NCBI RefSeq assembly: GCF_019139815.1
Contig: NZ_CP077079.1
Coordinates: 744,001 to 808,000, forward strand
Source: Pseudomonas asgharzadehiana
GTDB taxonomy: Bacteria > Pseudomonadota > Gammaproteobacteria > Pseudomonadales > Pseudomonadaceae
Length of the DNA stretch: 64,000 nt
Direction of reading: 5' to 3'
The notes under the pieces are model-generated. The model saw nothing but the letters and a program-made list of their open reading frames with translations, made no database searches and was not told where the DNA came from. This document shows positions 16,710 through 24,837 of the stretch, one piece after another; position 1 is the stretch's first letter, and each line of letters starts with the position of its first letter. The translations under genes and the position numbers were made by a program.

Positions 16710-18134
16710 ATGAAGTTGTCCATGCCGCGATTCGATCAAGCCCCTGTCTTGGTGGTCGGCGATGTCATGCTCGACCGTTACTGGCATGGTGGTACCTCAC
16801 GGATTTCCCCTGAGGCACCGGTACCGGTAGTCAAGGTCGAGCAAATCGAAGACCGTCCAGGTGGCGCTGCCAACGTTGCCCTCAATATTGCCGCCCTCGG
16901 CGCCCCGGCCTCCCTGGTGGGAGTGACCGGCGACGACGAAGCCGCCGACAGCCTGGCCAACAGCCTGCGCGGTGCTGGCGTGCGTGCGCTGTTCCAGCGC
17001 ATCGCCCATCAGCCGACCATCGTCAAGCTGCGGGTCATGAGCCGTCACCAGCAATTGCTGCGTATCGATTTCGAAGAACCCTTCGCCACCGACGCATTGG
17101 CCCTCAGCGGCCAGGTCGACGAACTGCTCGAAGGCATCAAGGTGCTGGTGCTGTCCGACTACGGCAAAGGCGCGTTGAAGAACCACCAGGCGTTGATCCA
17201 GGCCGCCAAGGCCAAGGGCATCCCGGTATTGGCCGATCCCAAGGGCAAGGACTTCTCGATTTATCGAGGCGCCAGCCTGATCACGCCAAACCTCAGCGAG
17301 TTCGAAGCCATCGTCGGCGGTTGCGCCGATGAGCACGAACTGGTGAGCAAAGGCGCCGCGCTGATGGCCGATCTCGACCTGGGGGCCTTGCTGGTGACCC
17401 GTGGCGAGCACGGCATGACCCTGCTGCGCCCCGGCCACCCGGCCATGCACCTGCCGGCGCGGGCGCGTGAAGTGTTCGACGTCACCGGTGCCGGTGACAC
17501 GGTGATTTCCACCCTGGCCGCGTCCATCGCGGCCGGCGAAGAACTGCCCCACGCCGTGGCGCTGGCCAACCTGGCGGCGGGCATCGTGGTCGGCAAACTG
17601 GGTACTGCTGCCATCAGCGCGCCTGAGCTGCGCCGCGCTATCCAGCGTTCCGAGGGTTCGGAGCGCGGTGTGTTGACCATCGAGCAATTGCTGCTGGCGA
17701 TTGACGATGCGCGTGCGCATAACGAAAGCATTGTGTTCACCAATGGCTGCTTCGACATCCTGCACGCAGGCCACGTGACCTACCTTGAGCAGGCGCGTGC
17801 CCAAGGCGATCGCCTGATCGTCGCGGTCAACGACGACGCTTCGGTCAGCCGCTTGAAAGGTCCGGGCCGTCCGATCAACAGTGTCGACCGACGCATGGCC
17901 GTGCTGGCCGGGTTGGGCGCGGTGGACTGGGTGATCAGCTTCCCTGAAGCGACCCCGGAAAACCTGCTGGCCCAGGTCAAGCCCGACGTGCTGGTCAAGG
18001 GCGGCGACTACTCCGTCGACCAGGTGGTCGGCGCCGATATCGTCAGCGCCTACGGTGGTACGGTCAAAGTGCTGGGCCTGGTTGAGAACAGCTCGACCAC
18101 GGCGATTGTCGAGAAGATCCGCAGCAATGACTAA
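16710..18134 (+). CDS. hldE: Bifunctional heptose kinase/adenylyltransferase HldE
   Basis: A 474-residue cytoplasmic enzyme that makes ADP-heptose for the LPS inner core. The N-terminal ribokinase-type domain (about 1-315) phosphorylates heptose 7-phosphate at C1 and has GGAANVALN and the catalytic DVTGAGDT (257-264). The C-terminal cytidylyltransferase-like domain (about 340-474) has FTNGCFDILHAGHV with the nucleotide-binding HAGH. Length matches E. coli HldE (477). ATG 16710 is chosen over an upstream TTG because it gives the family-typical MKLSMPRF start. The stop lies 8 bases inside the next gene. Confidence 0.96.
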   Translation: MKLSMPRFDQAPVLVVGDVMLDRYWHGGTSRISPEAPVPVVKVEQIEDRPGGAANVALNIAALGAPASLVGVTGDDEAADSLANSLRGAGVRALFQRIAHQPTIVKLRVMSRHQQLLRIDFEEPFATDALALSGQVDELLEGIKVLVLSDYGKGALKNHQALIQAAKAKGIPVLADPKGKDFSIYRGASLITPNLSEFEAIVGGCADEHELVSKGAALMADLDLGALLVTRGEHGMTLLRPGHPAMHLPARAREVFDVTGAGDTVISTLAASIAAGEELPHAVALANLAAGIVVGKLGTAAISAPELRRAIQRSEGSERGVLTIEQLLLAIDDARAHNESIVFTNGCFDILHAGHVTYLEQARAQGDRLIVAVNDDASVSRLKGPGRPINSVDRRMAVLAGLGAVDWVISFPEATPENLLAQVKPDVLVKGGDYSVDQVVGADIVSAYGGTVKVLGLVENSSTTAIVEKIRSND

Positions 18135-19062
18135 GGCTGATCCACGGGTTCTGATTACCGGCGGCGCGGGCTTTATTGGCTCGCACCTGGTCGATGCGCT
18201 GCTTGCCAAGGGCTACGCCGTGCGTGTGCTGGACAACCTGTCCACGGGCAAGCGCGGCAATCTGGCGTTGGACAACCCGCGTGTCGAGCTGATCGAAGGT
18301 GATGTGGCCGATGCCGAGCTGATGGCGCGCGCCGCTGTCGGCGCGATGGCGGTGGTGCACCTGGCGGCGGTGGCGTCGGTACAGGCTTCGGTGGATGACC
18401 CGGTCAGCACGCACCAAAGCAATTTCGTCGGCACCTTGAACGTCTGCGAAGCCATGCGCAAAGCGGGCGTCAAGCGCGTGGTGTATGCCTCCAGCGCTGC
18501 GGTGTACGGCAATAACGGCGAAGGTGCTTCAATCAATGAAGAGACCACCAAGGCACCGTTGACGCCCTATGCCGTGGACAAGCTGGCCGGCGAGCACTAC
18601 TTCGATTTCTACCGTCGCCAGCATGGTCTGGAGCCGGTGATTTTCCGCTTCTTCAATATCTTCGGGCCGCGCCAGGACCCGTCCTCGCCGTACTCCGGCG
18701 TGATTAGTATCTTCAGCGAACGTGCCCAGCAGGGCTTGCCGATTGCCGTGTTTGGCGATGGCGAGCAGACCCGCGACTTCATGTACGTGGAAGACCTGGT
18801 GGACGTGTTAGTGCAGGCCATCGAAGCGCCGGACGCGCCGTTGGGCGCGATCAACGTAGGCTGGAACCGCACCACCACGCTCAAGCAAGTGCTGCAGGCA
18901 TTGGAAGAAGCAGTGGGCTCGCTGCCTGCCGTGACCTACGGGCCTGCGCGTTCGGGGGACATTCGGCATTCGCGGGCGAATAACCAGCGGTTGCTGGCCA
19001 ACTTCACATTGCCGCAGCCAACACCGTTAAAGGTGGGGCTGCAGCGCCTGCTTAACGGCTAA
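18127..19062 (+). CDS. NAD-dependent sugar-nucleotide epimerase, extended SDR family
   Basis: A 311-residue extended short-chain dehydrogenase. The Rossmann motif GGAGFIGSH (12-20) binds NAD; the catalytic pair is Tyr148 and Lys152 in PYAVDK, with an upstream Ser in YASSAAVYG. RFFNIFGPRQDPSSPYSGV is the substrate-binding stretch seen in UDP-hexose/HexNAc 4-epimerases such as GalE and WbpP. It overlaps hldE by 8 bases, so it is probably co-translated, but it lacks an obvious reason to be called HldD. The exact sugar cannot be decided. Confidence 0.82.
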   Translation: MTKADPRVLITGGAGFIGSHLVDALLAKGYAVRVLDNLSTGKRGNLALDNPRVELIEGDVADAELMARAAVGAMAVVHLAAVASVQASVDDPVSTHQSNFVGTLNVCEAMRKAGVKRVVYASSAAVYGNNGEGASINEETTKAPLTPYAVDKLAGEHYFDFYRRQHGLEPVIFRFFNIFGPRQDPSSPYSGVISIFSERAQQGLPIAVFGDGEQTRDFMYVEDLVDVLVQAIEAPDAPLGAINVGWNRTTTLKQVLQALEEAVGSLPAVTYGPARSGDIRHSRANNQRLLANFTLPQPTPLKVGLQRLLNG

Positions 19063-19073
19063 CCGCGATCTCA

Positions 19074-19101
19074 ATGTGGCAGGGGGCAACCCCTGCCACA
19101 T
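19074..19101. repeat. REP-like palindrome between convergent genes
   Basis: A perfect 12-bp inverted repeat (ATGTGGCAGGGG and its complement) around a GCAA loop fills the gap between the epimerase gene and the convergent Nudix-like gene. It shares the TGTGG..GGGGGCAA..CCCC..CCACA architecture with other palindromes in this window, and may also act as a bidirectional terminator. Confidence 0.7.
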
Positions 19102-19109
19102 GTGAGTAT

Positions 19110-20069
19110 TTAGCCTTTGGCCTTTTTCTTCGGCACGATCTTGCGCAGCACGCGCCGCGCCAATCCCTTCAACTTCGATTCTTTCTCCGGCTCCGCCAGG
19201 CCTTGCTGCCTCAGCCAATCCTTCCAGCGAATGCGTTCTTCACGCACCAGCCATCCCTCTTGCCGGGCGAAACTTTCTGCCAGGTACAAACCCCGTGTAC
19301 TGGCCGGGTATAACTGGTCTTTCTTGACGGTATAAAGCTCCGGAAGCGGCTGGCCATCTTTGAGCGGCATCAGGTACAAATCCGGCCGCTTGCGATCAAG
19401 GCGTGCGACCAATTGGTCGCCCTCCAAGCGCTCATCCACATGGAACAGGCTCAGGGACTTGGCTTCCTTCGGCACTTCCAGGCGCAGGTCGTAAATCAGT
19501 TGCAGCGACGCCGTGGGCAAATGCACATAGGCCCGAGGACGTTCAATCAGTTGGGTGGTTGCGCAACGCACCGGGCGGGCGGCGCCAGACAGCGGGCTCA
19601 AGCGAAAGGGCAGCGCTTCGCGGTAATGCAGCGCGGCGGAGTAGGGCGCGGGTAGCCACGTGTCATTGAAGCGCCCGCCGAGCCAGCCTTCAGGTGTTTC
19701 CAGCAGGCACTCCTCGGCAATTTCCTGGATGGCCGTGTGCAGTGGCAGGTTCAGTTCATGGGCCGGGACGTAGCCGGAGATCAGCTTGAGCACCACATCG
19801 CCACGGTCTTGGCGGCGTTGGCGCACCAGCACCCAATAATCGCGATTTTGCCAATGCAGGGTCAGTCGCACCGACACGCCGAGGTTCGCCAGTTCGACGG
19901 CGAAGCGCTCGGCGTCTGGCACGTCGACCGGCTTGCGCCGTTGCAGGGTCTGGGCGAAATTGAGCGGCATGCCCACGCTTTGGTAGCTCAGGCCTTCGGG
20001 GGTGGCTTCGACGTGCAGCGGCAGTGTTTTAAAGTTGCTCGGGTTTTTTCTAATGAGCGTTCGCGGCAT
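19110..20069 (-). CDS. Conserved pseudomonad protein with a degenerate Nudix-like domain
   Basis: A 319-residue soluble protein of unknown function, in the position of P. aeruginosa PA4993. A segment around 92-140 reads as a possible Nudix fold: a strand DVVLKLISGY and then a helix AIQEIAEECLL (113-123) that mimics REUxEExGU, with Gln115 in place of Arg and Leu122 in place of Gly. The C-terminus is very basic (RRVLRKIVPKKKAKG). The start at 20069 is set by AAAGGAG six bases upstream. It is the last gene of a minus-strand trio. Homologues are sometimes labelled as metal ABC transporter ATPase, but I see no Walker motif. Confidence 0.65.
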   Translation of the reverse strand: MPRTLIRKNPSNFKTLPLHVEATPEGLSYQSVGMPLNFAQTLQRRKPVDVPDAERFAVELANLGVSVRLTLHWQNRDYWVLVRQRRQDRGDVVLKLISGYVPAHELNLPLHTAIQEIAEECLLETPEGWLGGRFNDTWLPAPYSAALHYREALPFRLSPLSGAARPVRCATTQLIERPRAYVHLPTASLQLIYDLRLEVPKEAKSLSLFHVDERLEGDQLVARLDRKRPDLYLMPLKDGQPLPELYTVKKDQLYPASTRGLYLAESFARQEGWLVREERIRWKDWLRQQGLAEPEKESKLKGLARRVLRKIVPKKKAKG

Positions 20070-20110
20070 GTCGGCTCCTTTGTGCGACTGGGTCGGCCGC
20101 GTCGGCGGCA

Positions 20111-20923
20111 TCAGAGTTGACGAATGACCTTGGCGGCGGTTGCCACGTTATGGGCCAGGTGCAGCGGGTTGATGGTCCCGACAATAGCACTGGCAACGCC
20201 CGTGTGCGCAAACAACAGCATGAAACTGGCGTGTATTGGATCCATTCCAGGCTCCAGGCAGACATGGCCGCTGGCCAGCGCCTTTTTGACCAGGATTCCC
20301 TTGCCGTGGGCCGCCGCATAGTCAATGACGGCTTCCTCGGCCTGTTCGTTCAAATTGTAGGTGACCATCGCGCAGTCGCCCTGTTCCAGAGCCTTAACGC
20401 CGCCTTCGACGGTTTTGCCGGAGAAGCCGAAACCACGAATCTTGCCCTCTTGTTTCAACTGCGCCAGGGTCTGGTAAACCTCGCAGTCGTTGAGGATGTG
20501 CAGGTCGTTGCCGTCGGAATGCACGAGCACCAGGTCGATAAAATCCGTTTCCAGGCGTTTCAAGCTGCGCTCGATCGACAGGCGCGTATGGGCTGCGCTG
20601 AAATCGTGGCGGGACACGCCGTTGTCGAACTCTTCGCCGACCTTGCTGACGATTACCCAGTCTTTGCGCTGGCCACGCAACAGCGGCCCGAGGCGTTCTT
20701 CGCTGCGCCCATAGGCGGGCGCGGTGTCGATCAGGTTGATGCCCAGTTGGTGTGCCTGGCGCAGCAACATCCGCGCTTCGTCGTCATCCGGGATCTGGAA
20801 ACCGTTGGGGTACTTCACCCCTTGGTCGCGGCCCAGCTTGACGGTGCCCAGGCCGAGTGGCGATACCAGCAGGCCGGTGCTGCCCAGGGGGCGATGCAGG
20901 TCGTGCAGGGTGGGCAGGCTCAT
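20111..20923 (-). CDS. Aldo/keto reductase
   Basis: A 270-residue NADPH-dependent aldo/keto reductase with a TIM-barrel fold. The catalytic tetrad is readable: Asp66 and Tyr71 in LIDTAPAYGRSE, Lys94 in VSKVGEE and His135 in LVLVHSDG. The C-terminal cofactor-binding region includes ASAIVGTINPLHL. The start overlaps the stop of the FAD oxidoreductase gene by four bases (ATGA), so the two are translationally coupled. The substrate is not evident. Confidence 0.88.
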   Translation of the reverse strand: MSLPTLHDLHRPLGSTGLLVSPLGLGTVKLGRDQGVKYPNGFQIPDDDEARMLLRQAHQLGINLIDTAPAYGRSEERLGPLLRGQRKDWVIVSKVGEEFDNGVSRHDFSAAHTRLSIERSLKRLETDFIDLVLVHSDGNDLHILNDCEVYQTLAQLKQEGKIRGFGFSGKTVEGGVKALEQGDCAMVTYNLNEQAEEAVIDYAAAHGKGILVKKALASGHVCLEPGMDPIHASFMLLFAHTGVASAIVGTINPLHLAHNVATAAKVIRQL

Positions 20924-22095
20924 GGCAACAGATGCTCCCAGGCCGGTACGCCGACGCTGGGTTTTGGCAGGTCGGGCAGCGGCGCCGATGCGCTTGGGCG
21001 GATGCCGTCACGTTCGAGGCTGTTGATCACCCGGTCGGCGAAGTCCGGCGCCAGGGCCAGTTTGGTCGGCCAGCCGACCAGCAGGCGGTCGTTTTCGGCC
21101 AGGAAGGCGTTGTCGGGGCGGCTCAGGCCCGACTGCAGCGGTTCGGCCCGTTCGACGCGCAGGGTGGCCCACTGGGTGTGGCTCATGTCGATCCACGGCA
21201 GCAGTTGCGCCAGTTCTTTTTGCGCGGTGACGATTTGTTCTTCGGGGGTACGGGCCACACCGTCGGCTTCGGCAATATCGCCGCCGATGTACCACACCCA
21301 GTTGCCATCGGCCGCGGGGTGAGTGGTGACGGTGAGGCGCGGCTTGGTGCCGCCCCCCAGGCAATGCGCGTACAGCGGCTTCAGGCCCGGCCCTTTGGCG
21401 ATGATCATGTGCAATGGGCGGGTTTGCATGGCCGGCTGGCTCAGGCCAAGGGCGGCGAGTAAATCAGCGGTACCGCCGCCGGCGCTCAGCACGATGCGTT
21501 GGGCGCGGATCTCACGGCCATCGACCCTCAAGCCCACCAGGGTCTCGCCGTCGCGCAGCGGTTCGATGTGTTGCCCGGCGAGCAGACCGTCACCGGCCAA
21601 TTGCGCCAGGCGGTTGATCACGCTGGGCACATCCACCACCAACTCCGACAGGCGATACACCTTGCCCTTGAAACGGCGGTCTTGCAGCGCCGGCGGCAAG
21701 TCGTCGCCCTTGACCTGGTCGACTCGGCCGCGCACGGCCTTGCTCGCGAAGAAGCTGGTGAGGTTGCCGGCGAGCGTGCCAGGCGACCACAGGTAATGAG
21801 CCTGGGAGAGCACGCGCACGCCGGACAGGTCCAGCTCGCCGGTGCCGGCCAGGGCTTCGCGCCAGCGGCGCGGCATATCGGCAATGGCTTCGGAGGCGCC
21901 GGTGAGGGCGCCGTGCAGGGCGTATTTCGCGCCGCCGTGAATAATCCCCTGGGACTTCACGCTTTGTCCGCCACCCAAGGTGGCGCTTTCAACCACCACC
22001 GTGGAAAAGCCCTGGCGGCGCAGGCGCGCGTTCAGCCAAAGGCCGGCAACCCCAGCGCCGACAATCAGAACGTCGGTGGAAATAACGGATGGCAT
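20920..22095 (-). CDS. FAD-dependent oxidoreductase, DAO family
   Basis: A 391-residue flavoprotein related to D-amino-acid or glycerol-3-phosphate oxidoreductases. It opens with the dinucleotide-binding motif VLIVGAGVAGLWLNARL (about 8-24), then VVVES, and later has VGLRVDGREIRAQRIVLSAGGG, the usual second FAD contact. No signal peptide is seen. It is the first gene of a minus-strand run with the aldo/keto reductase (4-base overlap) and the Nudix-like protein. Substrate unknown; the trio corresponds to P. aeruginosa PA4991-PA4993. Confidence 0.82.
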   Translation of the reverse strand: MPSVISTDVLIVGAGVAGLWLNARLRRQGFSTVVVESATLGGGQSVKSQGIIHGGAKYALHGALTGASEAIADMPRRWREALAGTGELDLSGVRVLSQAHYLWSPGTLAGNLTSFFASKAVRGRVDQVKGDDLPPALQDRRFKGKVYRLSELVVDVPSVINRLAQLAGDGLLAGQHIEPLRDGETLVGLRVDGREIRAQRIVLSAGGGTADLLAALGLSQPAMQTRPLHMIIAKGPGLKPLYAHCLGGGTKPRLTVTTHPAADGNWVWYIGGDIAEADGVARTPEEQIVTAQKELAQLLPWIDMSHTQWATLRVERAEPLQSGLSRPDNAFLAENDRLLVGWPTKLALAPDFADRVINSLERDGIRPSASAPLPDLPKPSVGVPAWEHLLP

Positions 22096-22150
22096 GGGCG
22101 ACCTCAGTGTTCAAGACAAGAGGCGCAGTATACAGGCTGTTGAGTGACGG

Positions 22151-22486
22151 TCAGTGCCCGGCGGTTTTCGAGAACAGTTGGATGACCACCACGCCCAGCA
22201 CAATCAGGCCCATGCCCAGCATTGCCGGCAGGTCGAGCTTTTGCCCGTAAATAAACAACGCCGCAATGCTGACCATCACGATACCCATGCCGGCCCACAC
22301 GGCGTAGGCCACGCCCACCGGCACGGTGCGCACGACCAGGGTCAGCATCCAGAAGGCCACACCGTAGCCGACGATCACCAGCAACAGCGGGATAGGCGTG
22401 CTCAAACCTTTGATGGCTTTCATCGACACAGTGGCGATCACTTCCGAGCAAATGGCAATGGCCAGGTAGTAGTAAGCAGCGTTCAT
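22151..22486 (-). CDS. Small multidrug resistance (SMR) efflux protein
   Basis: A 111-residue inner-membrane protein of four helices, the typical SMR size. The essential membrane glutamate is Glu15 in AICSEVIATVSMK; AYAVWAGMGIV is the conserved loop before helix three. EmrE-like members export cationic drugs as antiparallel dimers in exchange for protons; Gdx-like members export guanidinium. The sequence looks closer to the EmrE branch, but this is by eye. It is divergent from a LysR gene that probably controls it. Confidence 0.88.
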   Translation of the reverse strand: MNAAYYYLAIAICSEVIATVSMKAIKGLSTPIPLLLVIVGYGVAFWMLTLVVRTVPVGVAYAVWAGMGIVMVSIAALFIYGQKLDLPAMLGMGLIVLGVVVIQLFSKTAGH

Positions 22487-22526
22487 GGCGTCAATCCTCG
22501 GTGTGGAACTCTTTGATATGGCCGCT

Positions 22527-22554
22527 ATTCTAGGCGTTGCCCAGATGGGGTAAA
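22527..22554 (-). promoter_or_regulatory. Candidate promoter of the SMR gene
   Basis: On the minus strand TTTACC (22549-22554) and TAGAAT (22527-22532) are separated by 16 bases, a plausible sigma-70 promoter pointing into the SMR gene. It lies just downstream of a LysR-type box. Confidence 0.5.
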
Positions 22555-22559
22555 GTCAT

Positions 22560-22584
22560 TACCTATCCGATTTGAAGATGGGTT
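22560..22584. promoter_or_regulatory. Candidate LysR-type regulator box
   Basis: The dyad TACCTATC-N9-GATGGGTT contains the classical LysR-family core ATC-N9-GAT. It is centred near 22572, upstream of the SMR promoter at a distance usual for activation, and just before the start of the LysR gene, which suggests autoregulation as well. Confidence 0.55.
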
Positions 22585-22589
22585 ATGCC

Positions 22590-23480
22590 ATGAGTGTGCA
22601 GTGGAACCTGGAGCAGATGCGGCTGTTTGTGAGCGTTGCCGAACAGCGTTCGTTTTCGGCGGTAGCGCGCGGGCAGCGCAAGGCGCAATCGGCGGTGAGT
22701 AATGGCATCGCCTTGCTGGAGGCGGACTTGGGTGTAAGCCTGTTTGAACGCAGCAGTGGCCGCCAGCCGCGCTTGACCGAAGCCGGCGCGGTGCTGCTCG
22801 AAGAAGCCAGGGAAGTGTTGCGTCAATGCGAGCGCCTCAACGGCCGCGCGCTGTCGCTGATGCGCGGCGAAGAAGCGCGTCTGCGCCTGGCCCAGGACGA
22901 GGCGATGTTGTACCAGCCGGTTCTGGACAGCCTGGATGCCCTGGCCGGGAAATTTCCGAACCTGGAGGTGCAGCTTTCCAGCGCCGCACAAGGCGATGTC
23001 GCACGCAAGCTGGTGGAGCGCAAGGCGGACCTGGGCCTGTTGTTCTATCACGACCAGATCCCCGAAGCGCTGGAGCGCCGGGTGGTGGGCAGTGTTGAAA
23101 TGGTCACCGTCTGTGGGCGCAATCACCCCTTGGCTGCGCAGAGCAGCGTGGATTGTCAGCGTCTGGCGCAGTTTCGGCAGTTGCTGATGTCGACCCAGAC
23201 CAGCGTGTACCCCGGCAGCGAAGCCGCCAGCCCGCAGGTATGGCGCGCCGACAGCTTCTACGTGCTGGCCGAATGGTTGATCCGTGGCCTGGGCTGGGCC
23301 TGGTTGCCCAGGCACGTGGTGCAATACCCCGCCTATCAAACTCATATGGTCGAACTCGACAGCGAATGGACCCCGCCCGCGCTGGTTGTTGAGTTGGTGT
23401 GGCGCCGCGACGAGCCCCTGGGCCCCGCCGCGCGCTTTCTCGCCCAACGTTTTGCCGAGTGCCTGCGGGCCATTGACTAA
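22590..23480 (+). CDS. LysR-family transcriptional regulator
   Basis: A 296-residue regulator with an N-terminal winged helix-turn-helix (about 5-65: VAEQRSFSAVARGQRKAQSA, then LEADLGVSLFERS) and a periplasmic-binding-type effector domain from about 90. It is divergent from the SMR efflux gene and probably regulates it through the dyad between them. The start is ATG 22590 (MSVQWNLEQM); ATG 22578 is also in frame but would place the operator inside the coding sequence. The inducer is unknown. Confidence 0.88.
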   Translation: MSVQWNLEQMRLFVSVAEQRSFSAVARGQRKAQSAVSNGIALLEADLGVSLFERSSGRQPRLTEAGAVLLEEAREVLRQCERLNGRALSLMRGEEARLRLAQDEAMLYQPVLDSLDALAGKFPNLEVQLSSAAQGDVARKLVERKADLGLLFYHDQIPEALERRVVGSVEMVTVCGRNHPLAAQSSVDCQRLAQFRQLLMSTQTSVYPGSEAASPQVWRADSFYVLAEWLIRGLGWAWLPRHVVQYPAYQTHMVELDSEWTPPALVVELVWRRDEPLGPAARFLAQRFAECLRAID

Positions 23481-23503
23481 AAAAGCCGATAAACTCCGCC
23501 GCC

Positions 23504-24781
23504 ATGAATAGAACTCTCTATAGCTGTCTGTTTTACCTGGCGCTGCCGTTGGTGGCTTTACGTCTGTGGCTGCGCGCGCGCAAGGCGCCGGCCTATGCCA
23601 GGCGCGTGGGCGAGCGATTTTCCTACGGCTTGCCGGCCATGCAGCCTGGCGGGATCTGGGTGCATGCCGTGTCGGTGGGCGAAAGCATTGCCGCGGCGCC
23701 GATGATCCGTGGGTTGCTGGCGCGTTATCCACAGCTGCCGATCACCGTCACCTGCATGACGCCCACCGGTTCCGAGCGGATCCAGGCGTTGTTCGCCAAT
23801 GAGCCGCGCATTCAGCATTGCTACTTGCCCTATGACTTGCCCTGCGCCGCCAAGCGTTTTCTCGACCGTGTGCAGCCCACGCTCGCGGTGATCATGGAAA
23901 CCGAACTGTGGCCCAACCACATCCATGCCTGCGCCATGCGCGGTATTCCGGTGGCGCTGGCCAATGCGCGGCTGTCGGCGCGTTCGGCCAAGGGGTATGG
24001 GCGGTTTGCCAGGCTGACGGCGCCGATGCTGGCGCAAATGAGTTGGTTCGCCGTGCAGACGCAGGCCGAGGCCCAGCGTTTCCTGAGCCTTGGGGCCCGG
24101 CCGGAAACCGTGGAAGTCACCGGCTCGATCAAGTTCGACCTGACCATCGACCCGCAGTTGCTCGCGCGTGCGGCCGCCCTGCGTGAACAATGGGGCGCCA
24201 GCGAGCGCCCGGTGTGGATCGCCGCCAGTACTCACGAAGGTGAAGATGAAGTGGTGTTGGCGGCACATCGTCAATTGCTCGCCAGCTATCCGAATGCCCT
24301 GTTGATTCTTGTGCCGCGTCACCAGGAACGCTTTGGCCCGATGTTCGACTTGTGCGAGCAGCAAGGCTTTGCCACGGTGCGCCGTTCCACCGGTGAGCCG
24401 GTGAGCGCAAACACTGCGGTGTTGCTCGGCGATACGATGGGCGAACTGCTGTTTCTATACGCCTTGGCCGACAGCGCTTTTGTCGGCGGCAGCCTGGTTG
24501 CGACGGGCGGGCACAACCCGCTGGAGCCGGCGGCCCTGGCTAAGCCTGTGATCATGGGGCCACATGTATTCAATTTCCTGGAAATCACCGCAATGCTGCG
24601 TGAAGCGGGAGCGCTGCGAGAGGTTGATGACGCTGAAGGACTCGCTGAAGCCGTGCGCCAGTTGTTCGAACTGCCGCAGGACGCGCGCAAGATGGCGCAG
24701 GCGGGGCTGACGGTGATGCAGGCGAACCAGGGCGCGCTGAAGCGTTTGCTGGATGGGTTGGGCAGACTGCTAAGTCGCTGA
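23504..24781 (+). CDS. waaA: 3-deoxy-D-manno-octulosonic acid (Kdo) transferase
   Basis: A 425-residue GT30 enzyme anchored by an N-terminal helix (MNRTLYSCLFYLALPLVALR). It transfers Kdo from CMP-Kdo to lipid IVA at the cytoplasmic face of the inner membrane. The catalytic Glu60 is in HAVSVGES; other family marks are METELWPN, SARSAKGY, GSIKFD, AASTHEGEDE and GGHNPLEPAA. It follows the LysR gene by 23 bases and ends at a REP-like palindrome facing the TolC gene. Confidence 0.96.
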   Translation: MNRTLYSCLFYLALPLVALRLWLRARKAPAYARRVGERFSYGLPAMQPGGIWVHAVSVGESIAAAPMIRGLLARYPQLPITVTCMTPTGSERIQALFANEPRIQHCYLPYDLPCAAKRFLDRVQPTLAVIMETELWPNHIHACAMRGIPVALANARLSARSAKGYGRFARLTAPMLAQMSWFAVQTQAEAQRFLSLGARPETVEVTGSIKFDLTIDPQLLARAAALREQWGASERPVWIAASTHEGEDEVVLAAHRQLLASYPNALLILVPRHQERFGPMFDLCEQQGFATVRRSTGEPVSANTAVLLGDTMGELLFLYALADSAFVGGSLVATGGHNPLEPAALAKPVIMGPHVFNFLEITAMLREAGALREVDDAEGLAEAVRQLFELPQDARKMAQAGLTVMQANQGALKRLLDGLGRLLSR

Positions 24782-24791
24782 CATGTTCAAC

Positions 24792-24821
24792 ATGTGGGAG
24801 GGGGCAAGCCCCATCCCACAT
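24792..24821. repeat. REP-like palindrome between waaA and the TolC-family gene
   Basis: ATGTGGGAGGGGG-CAA-GCCCCATCCCACAT is a near-perfect palindrome in the 56-base gap between convergent genes. It belongs to the same family as the elements near 40973 and 43890, and may also end transcription from both sides. Confidence 0.8.
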
Positions 24822-24837
24822 TTGTTTTGTGTTGTGG

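Noticed and set aside
14759..16723. 654-residue open frame on the minus strand opposite msbA
   Set aside because: It mirrors msbA codon by codon, is rich in His, Gln, Arg and Val as typical for antisense frames of GC-rich genes, and lacks known motifs.
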